From: Corallium rubrum
Taxonomy: Eukaryota > Cnidaria > Anthozoa > Scleralcyonacea > Coralliidae
Direction: 5' to 3'
Length of the DNA: 64,000 nucleotides
Assembly (NCBI GenBank): GCA_964035015.1
Contig: OZ036004.1
Span: 12,402,427-12,466,426 of the forward strand
The translations under genes and the position numbers were made by a program. Of the stretch, positions 43,956 to 55,462 are shown one piece after another (position 1 is the first letter of the stretch; every line of letters starts with the position of its first letter). The notes under the pieces are model-generated. The model made no database searches and was not told the origin of the DNA. It worked only from the letters and a program-made list of their open reading frames with translations.

Positions 43956-44309
43956 ATGCTAACAACTCACCGAAAGCAGACTAGTAGCGGAAGCAAAAAG
44001 TGTAAAAATACAAAATCATGACACCCAAAAAAAAACAGAGCCGAAACCTAAACTCGCCTGCCACAGGTAGCCCGCGTAAGAAGGCCGTTTTTGACATGCT
44101 AAGGCAGAAATGGGATAATCACTTGTTTACTGTAGGATGTCTGCGGGTTCTCTCTTTGAGGAGTATAAAAATAGTCTGGCTTAGACAAAGTAAAACAATC
44201 TAGCGTTAGACCAAGAAAAGCAATAAATGAGCCGTTTTAGGCCAGCCTAGGCACGAATGGGTAAAGTAGGGTTCCACATTAACACCCAACGTCAACCATT
44301 CAAGCTTAC

Positions 44310-44437
44310 CTCATTATCTTCGTACCAAACCACGGGAAATAATTCGACTAATATAGCATCATCTGGGGGACGAATATGCATGAAGTAGCAAAACTTGTGA
44401 GGAAACGTATTGCACGTCAAGGAATATAATAAAAATA
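44310..44437 (-). CDS. rnf123: RNF123 exon 10
   Basis: 128 bp, acceptor TACGCAG, donor GTAAGC. Encodes FLLYSLTCNTFPHK, then FCYFMHIRPPDDAILVELFP, then VVWYEDNE; human [26 protein letters not shown]. The acceptor was chosen because it alone gives the two bases needed after exon 9. A MITE starts about 36 bp upstream. Confidence 0.85.
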
Positions 44438-44472
44438 CTGCGTAAGCAGTCAATTATCGTCAATTACGCTAA

Positions 44473-45379
44473 AAGTGGTTTTCACTCTGACGTCATAAAA
44501 TTCTAAAATGTTTATTATTGAACCTACAAAGTTGGTTGCTTTATATATTTTGTAGATCATTATTACGAGTCTTCCTGGAAAATGTTAAGTCGATATAAGT
44601 ATTCCTGCTTGAGTTGCAGAGTTTTGAATTATATTATTGCTTATGTCAGCATAATTTTCAAATGTCGTTAAAAGCCACATTGTACACACAATTGAACATA
44701 CAATGCTTGGTTAAGCCTGGTTCTCACTTGTCGTAAGAATCGCAGCAATGTTATGCTGGCCGATGTCATTGAGTGCTGCCAGTCTAGACTGCGTGATTTG
44801 CATATATACAGCAGTCAAGACACAATACAATATTATTCTATTATTCTATTGTTCTATTGTGTTTTGACTGCTGTATATATGCAAATCACACAGTCTAGAC
44901 TGATAGCACTCTATGCCATCGGCCACGATAACATTGCTGCGATTCTTACGACAAGTGTGAACTAGGCTTTAAGCTTTAGAAGTGATGTCTAATCATACCT
45001 GATGTACAATCTAAAGATTCTTGTTCAAACTACACTTGATACGAGCATACAAATATGGCGGCCAAACAACAAATGCTCGTACAAAGTGTAGTTTCAACCA
45101 GAGTTTTCAGATTGAGTGATTAGACGTCATTTCAAAACCTTAACAAAGCTTTATGTGTTGAATTGTCTATACAATGTGGCTTTTAACAACATTTGAAAAT
45201 TATGCTGACGTCAGCAATAATATAATTCAAAACTCTGTAACTCAAGAAGGAATACTTGTATCGACTTAAACTTTTCCAGGAAAACTCGTAATAATGATTT
45301 TCAAAATATATAAAACAACCAATTTTGTAGGTTTAATAATAAACATTTTAGAATTTCGTGACATGAGTCAAAACCACTT
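44473..45379. mobile_element. Foldback MITE with nested foldback
   Basis: Outer arms AGTGGTTTTCACTCTGACGT and ACATGAGTCAAAACCACTT, then AATTCTAAAATGTTTATTATT mirrored. The inner element about 44711-44972 has arms CCTGGTTCTCACTTGTCGTA and TACGACAAGTGTGAACTAGG. Another short palindrome (GAGCATACAAATATGGCGGCC) lies near 45060. Confidence 0.75.
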
Positions 45380-45385
45380 GGGTGA

Positions 45386-46346
45386 CCAGATGGGAATGAC
45401 CCTGTTCCCGAACTTGAATTTCATGTGAGTAGAGTTTAGTTTCCTCCCTCCATAAAATCAACACTTAGGACTTAGCTTATGTCGTGCACTTTTAACATGA
45501 ACCTCTGGCTCGGGTGATTGGGCGACCACATCCTGTGTTTGCGACGTTAAATAAATCATTACTCGTAACTCATAACTGAGGTCAGGGTCATGTGGTGGGT
45601 GAGACAAGTCCATTTTGTATTAAATGTTTGTCCCTGTTTAATTATTAATGTTATTCAAATATTCATCAGAATTCTTTCCATTAACCCTTTCCCTTCTAAT
45701 CCAAGTGTTTATAATTGAGCACACCGTATAGGAAACTGAAACCGACGTACATATATAGGTACAAAATCTTTACTTTTGAAGTTTGTTAATGACCGTCGCA
45801 TTTTCGTAACTGCTCTTGGTTTGGTCTTAAGGCGTCCACGAAGTAAAAAACACGTTCATTTTTATTTTGTTTTAAGGTGAGTGATAGGAGTAACTAATGA
45901 AAAATCGTATTTTTTCCTCTTAAACGTTTTGCAGTGTACATTTGTGCGTCATTCTAGTTCCTTGCATAGTTCTGTGTCAGTGCTGATAATTGAAAAGTTT
46001 CACACTTGCAGCATTTGTGTATCTGGACAAATTACATTTATTGTAATATGCTAATTTAATGCAAATTAGAATTTCTGAACGTACTGGGACAAAGATCCTT
46101 CCCCTCCTGAAAATCGTGGACTGCCTAGTAATAATTTCAATACTAGGGCCAAATACTAGGGGTATACCTCAGAACTAGGGCTTCAATACCAGTCACCTGT
46201 ATATCAGATAAAGATCGGCTGCTAACGTGCTTTATCCATTACTTAAACAGCTTATATCTTAAAGATCGTTGATAAACCTGAACAATTAGATGTATGCACC
46301 ATTGCGAATGGCCATACAGTTCGACCCCTGATACTGTATATATTAC
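45386..46346. other. Intron between exons 9 and 10, no exon
   Basis: Contains a degraded SINE-like block (CCTCCATAAAATCAAC, 45440-45490) related to 11.65 kb. No other recognised feature. Confidence 0.45.
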
Positions 46347-46440
46347 TTAAAACGTCAAAAGGATATGACTTAATATTGACCCATACTCTTCTAGTTTGAT
46401 CATGGCGGAGGGTACTGAGGAGCAGTGACAGTGACTCCGT
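46347..46440 (-). CDS. rnf123: RNF123 exon 9
   Basis: 94 bp, acceptor TTTCTAG, donor GTAATA. Encodes TESLSLLLSTLRHDQTRRVW then VNIKSYPFDVL; human [26 protein letters not shown]. One trailing base joins TA of exon 10. Confidence 0.87.
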
Positions 46441-46694
46441 CTAGAAATAAAGAAAACAAAGAAATAAAGTGTAAATTGCAGTGTCCAAATTTGATGAAGA
46501 ACTCGTGACAAAGATTTTAGTTGTTTAAGTGTAAAGTTTAAGATCAATGCTTTTCAGACTTCTGATTTTGTTAACCATTAATCTCCTCTATTATTAAACT
46601 GGAGGAATACGTTTGTTTGGATAAGATTATCGCTATTGAAGAAATTTCTCATTGGCCTTCACAACTTTTTCTGTTTTTCATCTCATCCTTTCAC

Positions 46695-46972
46695 CATCCA
46701 TCCATCCGTCCTTCATTCATTCATTCATTCATTCATTCATTCATTCATTCATCCATCCATCCATCCATCCCCCCCTCCCTCCCTCCCTCCCTCCCTCTCT
46801 CCATCCCTCCCTCCCTCCCTCCCTCCCTCCCTTCCTCCCTCCCTCCCTCCCTCCCTCCCTCCCTCCCTCCTTCCTTCCTTCCTTCCTTCCTTCCTTCCTT
46901 CCTTCCTTCCTTCCTTCCTTCCTTCCTTCCTTCCTTCCTTCCTTCCATTCACCCTTCCATCCATTTCCATCC
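46695..46972. repeat. (CATT)n, (CATC)n, (CCCT)n, (CCTT)n tetramer array
   Basis: Four tetramer blocks in order. Frames of 139-181 residues are artefacts. Confidence 0.97.
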
Positions 46973-47180
46973 ATCTTTTGTTATATATCTATCTATCTAT
47001 TCATTATTCTTTCGTTATCCATTCATCCATCCATCCTTTCGCCAATTCCATTTAGCCTTCTATCATCCTATCACCCCCACCCTTAATCGCTCCATTCCGC
47101 CTGCACTTCTTATATCTCCCTTCCCTCCCTTCAGTCCTCTATATCCCTTCCTCTTCCTATAGCTCCCCACCATCTCTAAC

Positions 47181-47273
47181 CTGTGTTTTAAAGTCGGCCA
47201 ACACTGGGAGGTGCCAATACGCTTTCATTAGTCCGTGGAATAGATGCTTCAAACATGGCTGGATTTCAAAGTC
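47181..47273 (-). CDS. rnf123: RNF123 exon 8
   Basis: 93 bp, acceptor TCATAG, donor GTTAGA. Encodes DFEIQPCLKHLFHGLMKAYW then HLPVLADFKTQ; human [31 protein letters not shown]. Phase 0 at both ends. Confidence 0.93.
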
Positions 47274-47442
47274 CTATGACATCAAAATGATAAAGTAAAA
47301 AGTGGTTAATTGTCAAGATTTTGCTTTTTAATATCCAAAACACTACGTAGCACTAATTTTACACTTCTCGTGTGTTCTCTTTTTCTAGTTTCAAAATACC
47401 TCACAGTTTCCCCAATCCCCAATGTAACTCCAGCTACAGTTG

Positions 47443-48022
47443 TATTTTTGTTTGTTTGTTTGTTTGTTTGTTTGTTTGTTTGTTTGTTTGTTTGTTTGTT
47501 TGTTTGTTTGTTTGTTTGTTTGTTTGTTTGTTTGTTTGTTTGTTTGTTTGTTTGTTTGTTTGTTTGTTTGTTTGTTTGTTTGTTTGTTTGTTTGTTTGTT
47601 TGTTTGTTTGTTTGTTTGTTTGTTTGTTTGTTTGTTTGTTTGGTTCTTTGTTTGTTTGTTTGTTTGTTTGTTTGTTTGTTTGTTTGTTTGTTTGTTTGTT
47701 TGTTTGTTTGTTTGTTTGTTTGTTTGTTTGTTTGTTTGTTTGTTTGTTTGTTTGTTTGTTTGTTTGTTTGTTTGTTTGTTTGTTTGTTTGTTTGTTTGTT
47801 TGTTTGTTTGTTTGGTTGGTTGTTTGTTTGTTTGTTTGTTTGTTTGTTTGTTTGTTTGTTTGTTTGTTTGTTTGTTTGTTTGTTTGTTTGTTTGTTTGTT
47901 TGTTGTTGCTTGTTCGTTCGTTCGTTCGTTCGTTCGTTCGTTCGTTCGTTCGTTCGTTCGTTCGTTCGTTCGTTCGTTCGTTCGTTCGTTCGTTCGTTCG
48001 TTCGTTCGTTCGTTCGTTCGGT
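47443..48022. repeat. (GTTT)n followed by (GTTC)n array
   Basis: About 460 bp GTTT, interrupted only near 47640 and 47812, then about 110 bp GTTC after a GTTGTTGCTT junction. Frames of 212-265 residues are artefacts. Confidence 0.97.
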
Positions 48023-48123
48023 TGTTTATCACAAGTTTGGTTTGTCTTTTGGTGAAAGGAGTTCTGATCTTATTGTAATGGTCTTGTTGGTTTGTTTGTT
48101 ACTTTAGTTCCATGCGTTCTTAA

Positions 48124-49885
48124 AAAGTTAGAGTAAGAAAATCGTAGTTAAAAAGTTTAAATTTACAAGTTAAAGTAAGAAAGTCAAAATTAAAAATTTA
48201 AAGTTATTAAAAAGTCAAAGTTAAAAAGTCAAAGATAAAAAGTCAAAAATAAAAAGTTAAAGTTAAAAAGTTAAAGTTATTAAAAAGTTAAAGTTATTAA
48301 AAAGTCAAAGTTAAAAAGTCAAAGCTAAAAAGCCAAAGATTAAAAATCAATAGACTACTGAGCCGTCGGCAATATGGCCGGCGTGGCCATAATTAACGAC
48401 GGAATTAAAGTTAAAAAGCCAAAGTTTAAAAGTCAAAGTTATAAAGTTACAGTTAAAAAGATAAAAAGTTAAAGTTAAAAAGCCAAAGTTTAAAAAGTTA
48501 AAAAGTCAAAGTTAAAGTTAAAGTTAAAAAGCCAAAGTTTAAAAGCCAAAGTAAAAAGCCAAAGTTAAAAAGTCAAAGTTTAAAAGTCAAAGTTAAAAAA
48601 CTTAAGTTAAAAAGTCAACATTACCAGAAATTAATGACAAAATGGCCACCGCTTGAAAGCCAATTTATATATATATTCCTTAGAGGATGGCGTCCCATTT
48701 TTAACAGTTAGTAAATATATAAGCGAATATATTAAAGTGAGAGTTTTGCTTATTGATTAGCTTGCCAACTATTTGCCGACCTCCATCCTGATCTAAACAA
48801 CAACCATTATCCAATCATTCAGTCACCTATTTATTTGCATCAGGTATATCTACGATCTGCCACATTGTGTTGAAAATAGTAAACAAATAAGCAAGTCATG
48901 CACCACTGGATTGCGGTAAGATTTTGTTTGATACTTTCAAAATCGTCTTTGGTCAAATGTTCGAGAGTTGATAGAGGAACGTTTATCTTGCATGTATAGA
49001 TTACATATTGACCAAATTGGCTGAAGTTGTATACCTCCAATTCAACAACTACCCGACTTGTACTGACAACAAGACAATATGCATTTTGAACTCACCATGA
49101 TTGATGGAGGCTCAAACATTGACAACCGATAGCTTGAAAGATATAGTCATTTGGCAGATCGTAGCGAGGTCGGCAAATACTAGGCGAGATACTCAATTTA
49201 ATAGCAGAATTTTCATTTTAATATTTGCTCTCTATATATTAACTGTTCAAAATTGGATGCCATTTTATAAAGGCTATATATATGTAAATTAGCCCTTAAG
49301 CAGCGACCATTCTGTCATCGATTTCTGGTAATGAGTTAAAAAGTCAAAGTTAAAAAGTCAAAGTTAACAAGTCAAAGTTAAAAAGTCAAAGTTTAAAAGT
49401 CAAAGCTAAAAAATCGTAGTTAAAAAGTTTAAATTTACAAGTTAAAGTAAGAAAGCCAAAATTAAAAATTTAAAGTTATTAAAAAGTCAAAGTTAAAAAG
49501 TCAAATTAAAAAGTCAAAGTCGAAAAGTCAAAGTTAAAATGTCAAAGATAAAAAGTCAAAAATAAAAAGTTAAAGTTAAAAAGTCAAAGATAAAAAGTTA
49601 AAGTTAAAAAGTCAAAAATAAAAAGTTAAAGTTAAAAAGTCAAAGATAAAAAGTCAAAAATAAAAAGTTAAAGTTAAAAAGTTAAAGATAAAAAGTTAAA
49701 GATAAAAAGTTAAAGTTAAAAAGTTAAAGATAAAAAGTTAAATTTAAAAAGTTAAAGTTAAAAAGTCAAAAATAAAAAGTTAAAGTTAAAAAGTCAAAGT
49801 TAAAAAGTCAGCGTTAAAAAGTTACAGTTAAACAGTCAAAGTAAAAAGTCGAAGAGGTTAAAAATTTAAAAATTTAATATTAATA
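48124..49885. repeat. AAAGTTAAAAAGTC minisatellite split by a MITE
   Basis: Degenerate units of about 12 to 14 bp (AAAGTTAAAAAGTC, AAAGATAAAAAGTT) at 48124-48621 and 49333-49885. The interruption at 48350-48410 holds a palindromic GCCGTCGGCAATATGGCCGGCG block. Confidence 0.92.
48624..49328. mobile_element. MITE with TA duplication inside the minisatellite
   Basis: Ends CCAGAAATTAATGACAAAAT and ATTCTGTCATCGATTTCTGG, flanked by TA at 48622-48623 and 49329-49330. The minisatellite continues on both sides, so insertion postdates it. The minus-strand frame 48840-49040 and plus-strand frame 49101-49292 inside have no recognised domain. Confidence 0.78.
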
Positions 49886-50087
49886 TTAATATTAAAAAGT
49901 GATTAAATATTAAAAGTTGATCAGAGAACGTTTAAATATCTCTATTATTTGCAATAATAGCCGCGCATCTTCAATCTTGTAATAGTTATTATTTTTTGTC
50001 AATTCTAATTTCCCCCACAAGCTGGAAGCCTGAACCTCCCATACTGCAAAGGTGATGTTACACAGGACAATTTAATCACATTAAACC

Positions 50088-50691
50088 ACAGGGAGCCCAT
50101 CTTGGCAGCACGTGGGCACCTGTGGCGGACTCGAAAGACGCGCGGGGGACTGTGGCAGGGGATTTAAAAAAATACGGTTACCGGAAGCGAGGAGAAAACG
50201 GGGGGAAAGGGGAGGGAGAGGAAAAAATATAAGGGATGAAACACCAAACGTTCAATGTGGAATGTGTTCCGCAAGTAGCCAGGACATCTCGTATCGTCGG
50301 GAGCCACCGCTGGAATACTGAAACCTACTGAAACTCAGAGTCAGATGAATGTGCAATAAATCAATAATCCTGAGACTTCCCGCTTTATCCGAAAAGCTTA
50401 TCGTAGGATTTCGTAGCTATCCGAAGTGTCAACGATGATGTAGTGTCCTAGCTACTTGCGGAACACATCTCCCGATGTTGAGATTTTGCATCATTTTGAT
50501 TTATATTTGGATAAATGAATCATTATCACAACTACTTCGCTCAATTGTCTTACAATTTTAATACCAAGAGCCGCTTAAAACGATGTTCAAAACAAGGAAG
50601 AATTCGTGTTTCATCCCTTTATTATTTTCCTAAACACACCACGATCGAGTGTGCCACAGGTACCCACGCTCTGCCAAGATGGGCTCCCTGT
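50088..50691. mobile_element. MULE-like foldback with 9-bp duplication
   Basis: Ends ACAGGGAGCCCATCTTGGCA and TGCCAAGATGGGCTCCCTGT are perfect for about 21 bp, flanked by CATTAAACC at 50079-50087 and 50692-50700. A 9-bp duplication suggests Mutator-like elements. Further inverted matches inside (CGGAACACAT, AGGGATGAAACAC). No transposase. It lies 31 bp from the exon 7 donor. Confidence 0.8.
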
Positions 50692-50722
50692 CATTAAACC
50701 TTCAAGTTTACCAAGCGCTCAC

Positions 50723-50851
50723 CTCCATACAAGCCCACATCAGATCCAATATTTTCTTTACGCCAGCATGCTGCTCACATGGGTTGGCAGACGGAGAACA
50801 CGAGTTGAGTAGAAATGGAATTAGAGCTTCTTCAATCACATATGCATTACT
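50723..50851 (-). CDS. rnf123: RNF123 exon 7
   Basis: 129 bp, acceptor TTGAAAG (no pyrimidine tract next to it), donor GTGAGC. Encodes SNAYVIEEALIPFLLNSCSP, later VKKILDLMWACME; human [21 protein letters not shown] and HQVLDLLWLFME. Phase 0 at both ends. Confidence 0.9.
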
Positions 50852-50879
50852 CTTTCAAAATAAGAAATATGAAACAAAA

Positions 50880-52780
50880 TGACATAAAATAAAACCAACG
50901 AAAAAAAAATCAAATCAAATCAAACCAAACTATAATGTACATTGTACAAATAAAATGAAATAAACAAACTGAAACGAAATATTATTATTAGTAACAAAAA
51001 TGTCAAAACCAAAACGGATCATTTTCCTCGTCGTAGCAGCACCGCTACCAAACGTTTTGCGCATGTGCGACGTCCGAACTCGTCCTCGGAAAAAGAGCGG
51101 GAAAACACTGAAGTATTTGGACTGGTCCGAGAGTCCGACACAAAAGTTAAAATTATAAGCATACTACCAAAAAGATAATTTGTGCATGGCTTCCTTGTCA
51201 ATATTGTAACATATTCTGAATTTACCTCTTCGTAATTTTCTTTACTCTTTTTTTAAAACACAAATGAATAGTCGAGCCTTACTGTCTGGTTGTTGTCGCC
51301 ACGGCTACAATCCTAGAATAATTAATTGGGACATTTTCCGTTGGAGCGCGATTTCTGAAGGCATCATAAACTCTTTAAAAAAAAATCTGTCGCCTGCTCT
51401 ACTGGCTACCCCCTATCTGTTTACCCCCACAAGTCTACCCTCCCCCCCCCCCCCCCACCCCACCATGCAATATTGGTCCCTGGGGGTAGGCCTTACCCGC
51501 ACCTCATTCCATGTTCGTGAACCAACATTGTATGGTGGGGGAGGGGGGGAGGAGGAGGATAACTTAACTGTGCAAAATGCATCTTTGCTTAGAAGTGACA
51601 TTGTTGCAAGTTGTCGCAATGTAATTATTCCATGATTGTAGTTCCCACTTCTCTTGCAATGTTTACTCAGCGAATTCATGCATGCGCAAACGTTTGGCAG
51701 CGGTGTTCGTGGTAGCAACCCCTGACTCATTCTCGTTCCCAGATCCCCTACTTTTCTTAGCGCGGCCGCACGAAAATTCTAAAGAAAAGTAGGGGGTCTG
51801 GGAACGAGAATGCCCCTGACCTTATTCTTCCATATTTTAAATTTGACTGTTGGCTCATCCGCGCCCACAGTTTAATTAATCCACTTATAAACCATTTAAA
51901 AACGGTCAGCGATTACTATACTACGAGAGAAAGGACCAGTGAACGCAACAGAACTGAAGAAATATTTACAGCCATATCAGGCCTTGCATCCGAGTAGAGA
52001 CCCTGGGTACGAGATTTACTACTTATTGACCGAGCGCGAGGTCTGTACTAGTGAAATATCGGACTGACGTTTTTAGTACGGACCGAGCGAGCGCAGCGAG
52101 CCGGGGTGAGTGCAGAAAACGGAGGTCCGATATTTCACGAGTACAGACCGAACAAACGAGATCAAGAAGTAGTTTATTATATGACTACAAATGCTGCACG
52201 TGAACCTTTTGTGAAAACTTGACAAAGTAGTAGGCTACCATGTAGTTCGCCAACCATGAGTTCTTTCTTGCGAACTTTCGCGCTAAACCAAAATGGCATG
52301 TTTCCATATTTTTAAGTACTTTTTGTTTAGCTAGAATCCTGAACTTTCTACCCCTTTCAATTGCTTTTGTTTCACATATCGCTGAAGGTTGTACGTTACG
52401 CACATATCGCTGAAGGTTGTACGTTACGTAGTTGAATAAAAAATCATTTGAAATTCTATAATATTTGTGAGAAGTAAATGTTATATTATTACGAACATTG
52501 CTACGAACATTTTAAACATTTTAAAAAGTTTCACATAACATGGAAACTTGGAACTATACATCAAATAAAATCTTGACAAAATGTAACAACATACCTGCAC
52601 GATACATTTCAACAATGAGTATAGTTCTGAAATTTTCATACGTCTTGTTGCATATACTAACATATGACTTTCATTTTGTTTATAAAATTCTCACTGTCAG
52701 CGGTCAGGAACGGCAGATTCCGGACCGCTCAGGAACCAATCAAATTACTGGATTTCACGTTCCAGACCGCTCACGAACAT
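50880..52780. other. Intron between exons 6 and 7; small palindromes only
   Basis: Palindromes at about 51439-51545 (CACCCCACCATGCAATATTG / CAACATTGTATGGTGGGG), 51729-51815 (ATTCTCGTTCCCAGATCCCC mirrored) and 52035-52150 (AATATCGGACTG / GGTCCGATATT). A direct repeat CACATATCGCTGAAGGTTGT occurs at 52372-52428. No exon seen. Confidence 0.5.
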
Positions 52781-53272
52781 AGTCGTATAAGGCCCCGTTT
52801 ACACTATTACGGTACGGTGGTGGTCCGGATTGGGGTGAACGTTCTGTAGCAAAAAAATCGTCTGTTTACACTATGACGGTACGGTAAATTTACCATAGCG
52901 TAGTGATTTGCAGCTGGAGTACTAAGCGTAGTAGGGACTTTAAGATTCAGACAACGGACTACGGCTACGGTAGAAAGTTTAGCAGTGATATTAAATGGTG
53001 GTGTATTTATACATTCAAATTTCAAGATACAGAATCGCACCGACTCGCCTTGTTGTTAAATTCTTGAAGAGATACACTTGTCAATCTATGCTAGTCGCGA
53101 GAGTAAGGCTTCTGTAGTGATTGAGGTTCCGTGTTGTCTTTACAACGTAAAAATGCTTTTTCTACAGGGGGTGGCAAAAAAAAAGTAGCCATATGTCAAA
53201 ATGCTCACATTGTTTTTTTTATTCTTATTTTTCACAACAATATTATTCATGTAGAAGAATAAACGTTCTCAT

Positions 53273-53596
53273 TTAATACTTTGTTGGCATCCCCTTTGAT
53301 TTTATGATGGCCTTGCATCGTCTCGGCATACTTTCAATGAGATTATGCAAGTATTCTAAGGATAATGACTGACATCCACGTTTGAGTACGTCAAACAGTT
53401 CATCTTCATTCTTTGGCTTACGGTCTTTAGTTATTCGATTGAGCTCAGCCCATAAATTTTCTATTGGATTCAAGTCCGGTGATTGCGCAGGCCATTTCAT
53501 TACATTAACTTTCTTATTTGCGAGATATTTCTGAACCACTCCACTTGTATGTTTTGGATCATTATCATGCTGAAATATAAAATTATCAGGACACAC
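53273..53596 (-). pseudogene. Tc1 transposase, C-terminal part
   Basis: Starts CPDNFIFQHDNDPKHTS (second catalytic Asp) and has QSPDLNPIENLWAELNRI (catalytic Glu). 34 residues lie between the Asp of QHD and the Glu, the DD34E pattern of Tc1. Ends GMPTKY. Intact after the frameshift; the damage seems recent. Confidence 0.93.
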
Positions 53597-54311
53597 TCGA
53601 CGAGCAGAAGGAACAAGATGGTGAATTAAAATCTTGCGGTATACTGGGCCAGTTTATTCCGTTAACTCGATGCAAATCCCCAACGCCCTTCCAGGAAAAG
53701 CAACCCCACACGTTAATTGATTTCTGGTGTTTTACTGTGCCTTGCATTGAACGACTTGTACTTTTCTCATGATCAGTCCGCCAAACACATTGAAAAGAAT
53801 TGTTTTGCAGCGTGAATGGAGACTCGTCACTCCAAATAACACTTTTCCACTGATCAAGGTCCCAATGAACATGTTCCCGAGCAAATGCTAAACGCTTTAA
53901 CCGATTCTTCTCACTGACGAATGCCTTCATGGATTTTCTTCTCCAGTGTATCCCATTTTCTCGAAGACGTCGCTGAATAGTTGAGGTGGAAACTTTGACC
54001 CCATTTTGAGCCTCTAATTCATCAGCGAGGTGTTTTTTGGTTGGGGTGCCTATTTTAGATTGTCTAACTATAAAACGGTCACTTCGTTCACTTGTCTTAC
54101 GCTTTCGACCCGAACCAGGAGTGCGATGGCAATTCCCACTTGATTTCAACTTGGCACAAATCTTCTTTGCTCCTGCATAACTGAGACCAAACTCTTTCGC
54201 GATTTGGTTGGCACTTACCCCTGCTTTCAACATCCCGAGAATTTCATGTTTTCTACCAACTTTTTTCCTTGCCTTCTCTACTTGTATTTGCTTTCTTGTC
54301 TTCCATTCCAT
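53586..54311 (-). pseudogene. Tc1 transposase, N-terminal part (frameshifted)
   Basis: From MEWKTRKQIQVEKARKKVGR. First helix-turn-helix MLKAGVSANQIAKEFGLSYA, GRKRKTSERSD linker (GRPR-like), second helix-turn-helix KKHLADELEAQNGVKVSTST, first catalytic Asp in VIWSDESPFTLQ. The frame ends after NGINWPSIPQ; the rest continues in another frame, with the shift near 53600-53660. Confidence 0.92.
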
Positions 54312-54875
54312 GTTGGTATAAACAGCATCTGTTACTTGAAAACTTCCACAATTCTGCACTTCTTATCTGACCATTTTTACACCGAAACTTAACTCCCAGT
54401 GCTTGTGGTAGAATTTTTTCATGTTGCTGTACATGCGCATTACGTACTGATACGCACCGAATATCATTTACATTGGGTTTTTCACATTTCCCTCATGCAA
54501 GGCGTTTATTCATCAAGGCGACTTTTTTTTGGCCACCCCCTGTACGTTGTCAAACAGAGCCACGACGGCATGTACATTACTCTTGGAACCGTCATTTGCA
54601 AAAGCTCTTTGTATATGACATAAAATTCTATTGTTCAAACACGTTGCCGTAGTCGTAGTCGTTGTGTTTTCTTAAAGTCCCTAGCGACTACGCTACGGTA
54701 AACCACTCCGGAAGAGTGTAAACACAAAAAGAAACCTAGTGATTTTTCAACGGAAGACTGACCGTACCGTAATAGTGTAAATGCGGCCTAATAATAATAA
54801 GTATAGGCAGGTCGAGAAACTGTTACAAGGAGTAAAAGAACCACTGAGAAATGTAACGTGCCAGAATGAGCTTAC

Positions 54876-54977
54876 CAAAAGTGGTGCGAGTCTTTCAAAG
54901 ACATGAGAACTGGTGAGCAGTGCTAATGTTGCAGATCTTCCACTCAGATTGGATGGCATATGAGGACTTCTTTCAGG
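54876..54977 (-). CDS. rnf123: RNF123 exon 6
   Basis: 102 bp, acceptor TTATCAG, donor GTAAGC. Encodes PERSPHMPSNLSGRSATLAL then LTSSHVFERLAPLL; human PTVLLTLAHIFHHFAPLL. Phase 0. Confidence 0.92.
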
Positions 54978-55019
54978 CTGATAAAAAGACACAGAAGAAA
55001 ACACGACGACAGTTAAAAA

Positions 55020-55460
55020 AGATCATGTCATCGTCTTGCCAAAAATTGCCTAACTTGTATATCAAACAATCTGAAATATCTCAACAACGAAGCAAATAAA
55101 ATGGAAGAACACTTAAAATGACAGAGTAACACCTTTTACAGTTTTCGGTTTCCTTGCTTCGTGTTTGAGATATTTCAGGTTGTTTGATATGTAAATGTCG
55201 CAAGTTGTAACGTATACATTGTACTGTACACGTGCATAATGACTTATCAGAAAAAGCTATATATCTTTGCTCTTATAAAACCAAACTTAATTTGAAGGAA
55301 GCGTGTGCGCGCGTGTTTCCCACAACACCAAACAGTTTCGCTAAGTCGTTATACGCGTGTACGTCACAACATTTTACATTTACATATGAAACAAATTGAA
55401 ATATCTCAAACACGAAGCAAGGAAACCAAAAGATGTGTAAAATATGTTACTCTGTCATTT
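55020..55460. mobile_element. Foldback related to the 5873-6347 family
   Basis: AATATCTCAACAACGAAGCA and TTGCTTCGTGTTTGAGATAT occur in both orientations, and TTAAAATGACAGAGTAACA is mirrored by TGTTACTCTGTCATTTTAA. Internal word CGTGTACGTCACAACA as in copy B. Confidence 0.65.
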
Positions 55461-55462
55461 TA

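Larger units (their letters stand above)
53165..54542 (-). mobile_element. Tc1-type DNA transposon
   Basis: Ends CAGGGGGTGGCAAAAAAAA and TTTTTTTTGGCCACCCCCTG, flanked by TA. 1,378 bp, encoding one broken transposase on the minus strand. Nested in the 52791-54788 MITE. Confidence 0.92.
52791..54788. mobile_element. MITE (GGCC tips, TAA duplication) split by Tc1
   Basis: GGCCCCGTTTACACTATTAC and GTAATAGTGTAAATGCGGCC are inverted; TAA lies outside each end, a three-base duplication as in PIF/Harbinger. Without the Tc1 insertion it is about 620 bp. TACGGTAGAAAGTTT-type words mirror inside. Confidence 0.75.

Noticed and set aside
47310-48107. CLFV-repeat frames of more than 200 residues
   Set aside because: Translation of (GTTT)n. 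The same is true of the frames at 1315-1544.
48840-49040. 66-residue minus-strand ORF as an RNF123 exon
   Set aside because: It lies inside a TA-flanked MITE and does not match the expected RNF123 block, which was found instead at 50723-50851.
50112-50697. THAP-like or other coding in the 50.1-50.7 kb foldback
   Set aside because: Frames are short, in inverted-repeat DNA, with no conserved zinc-binding pattern.
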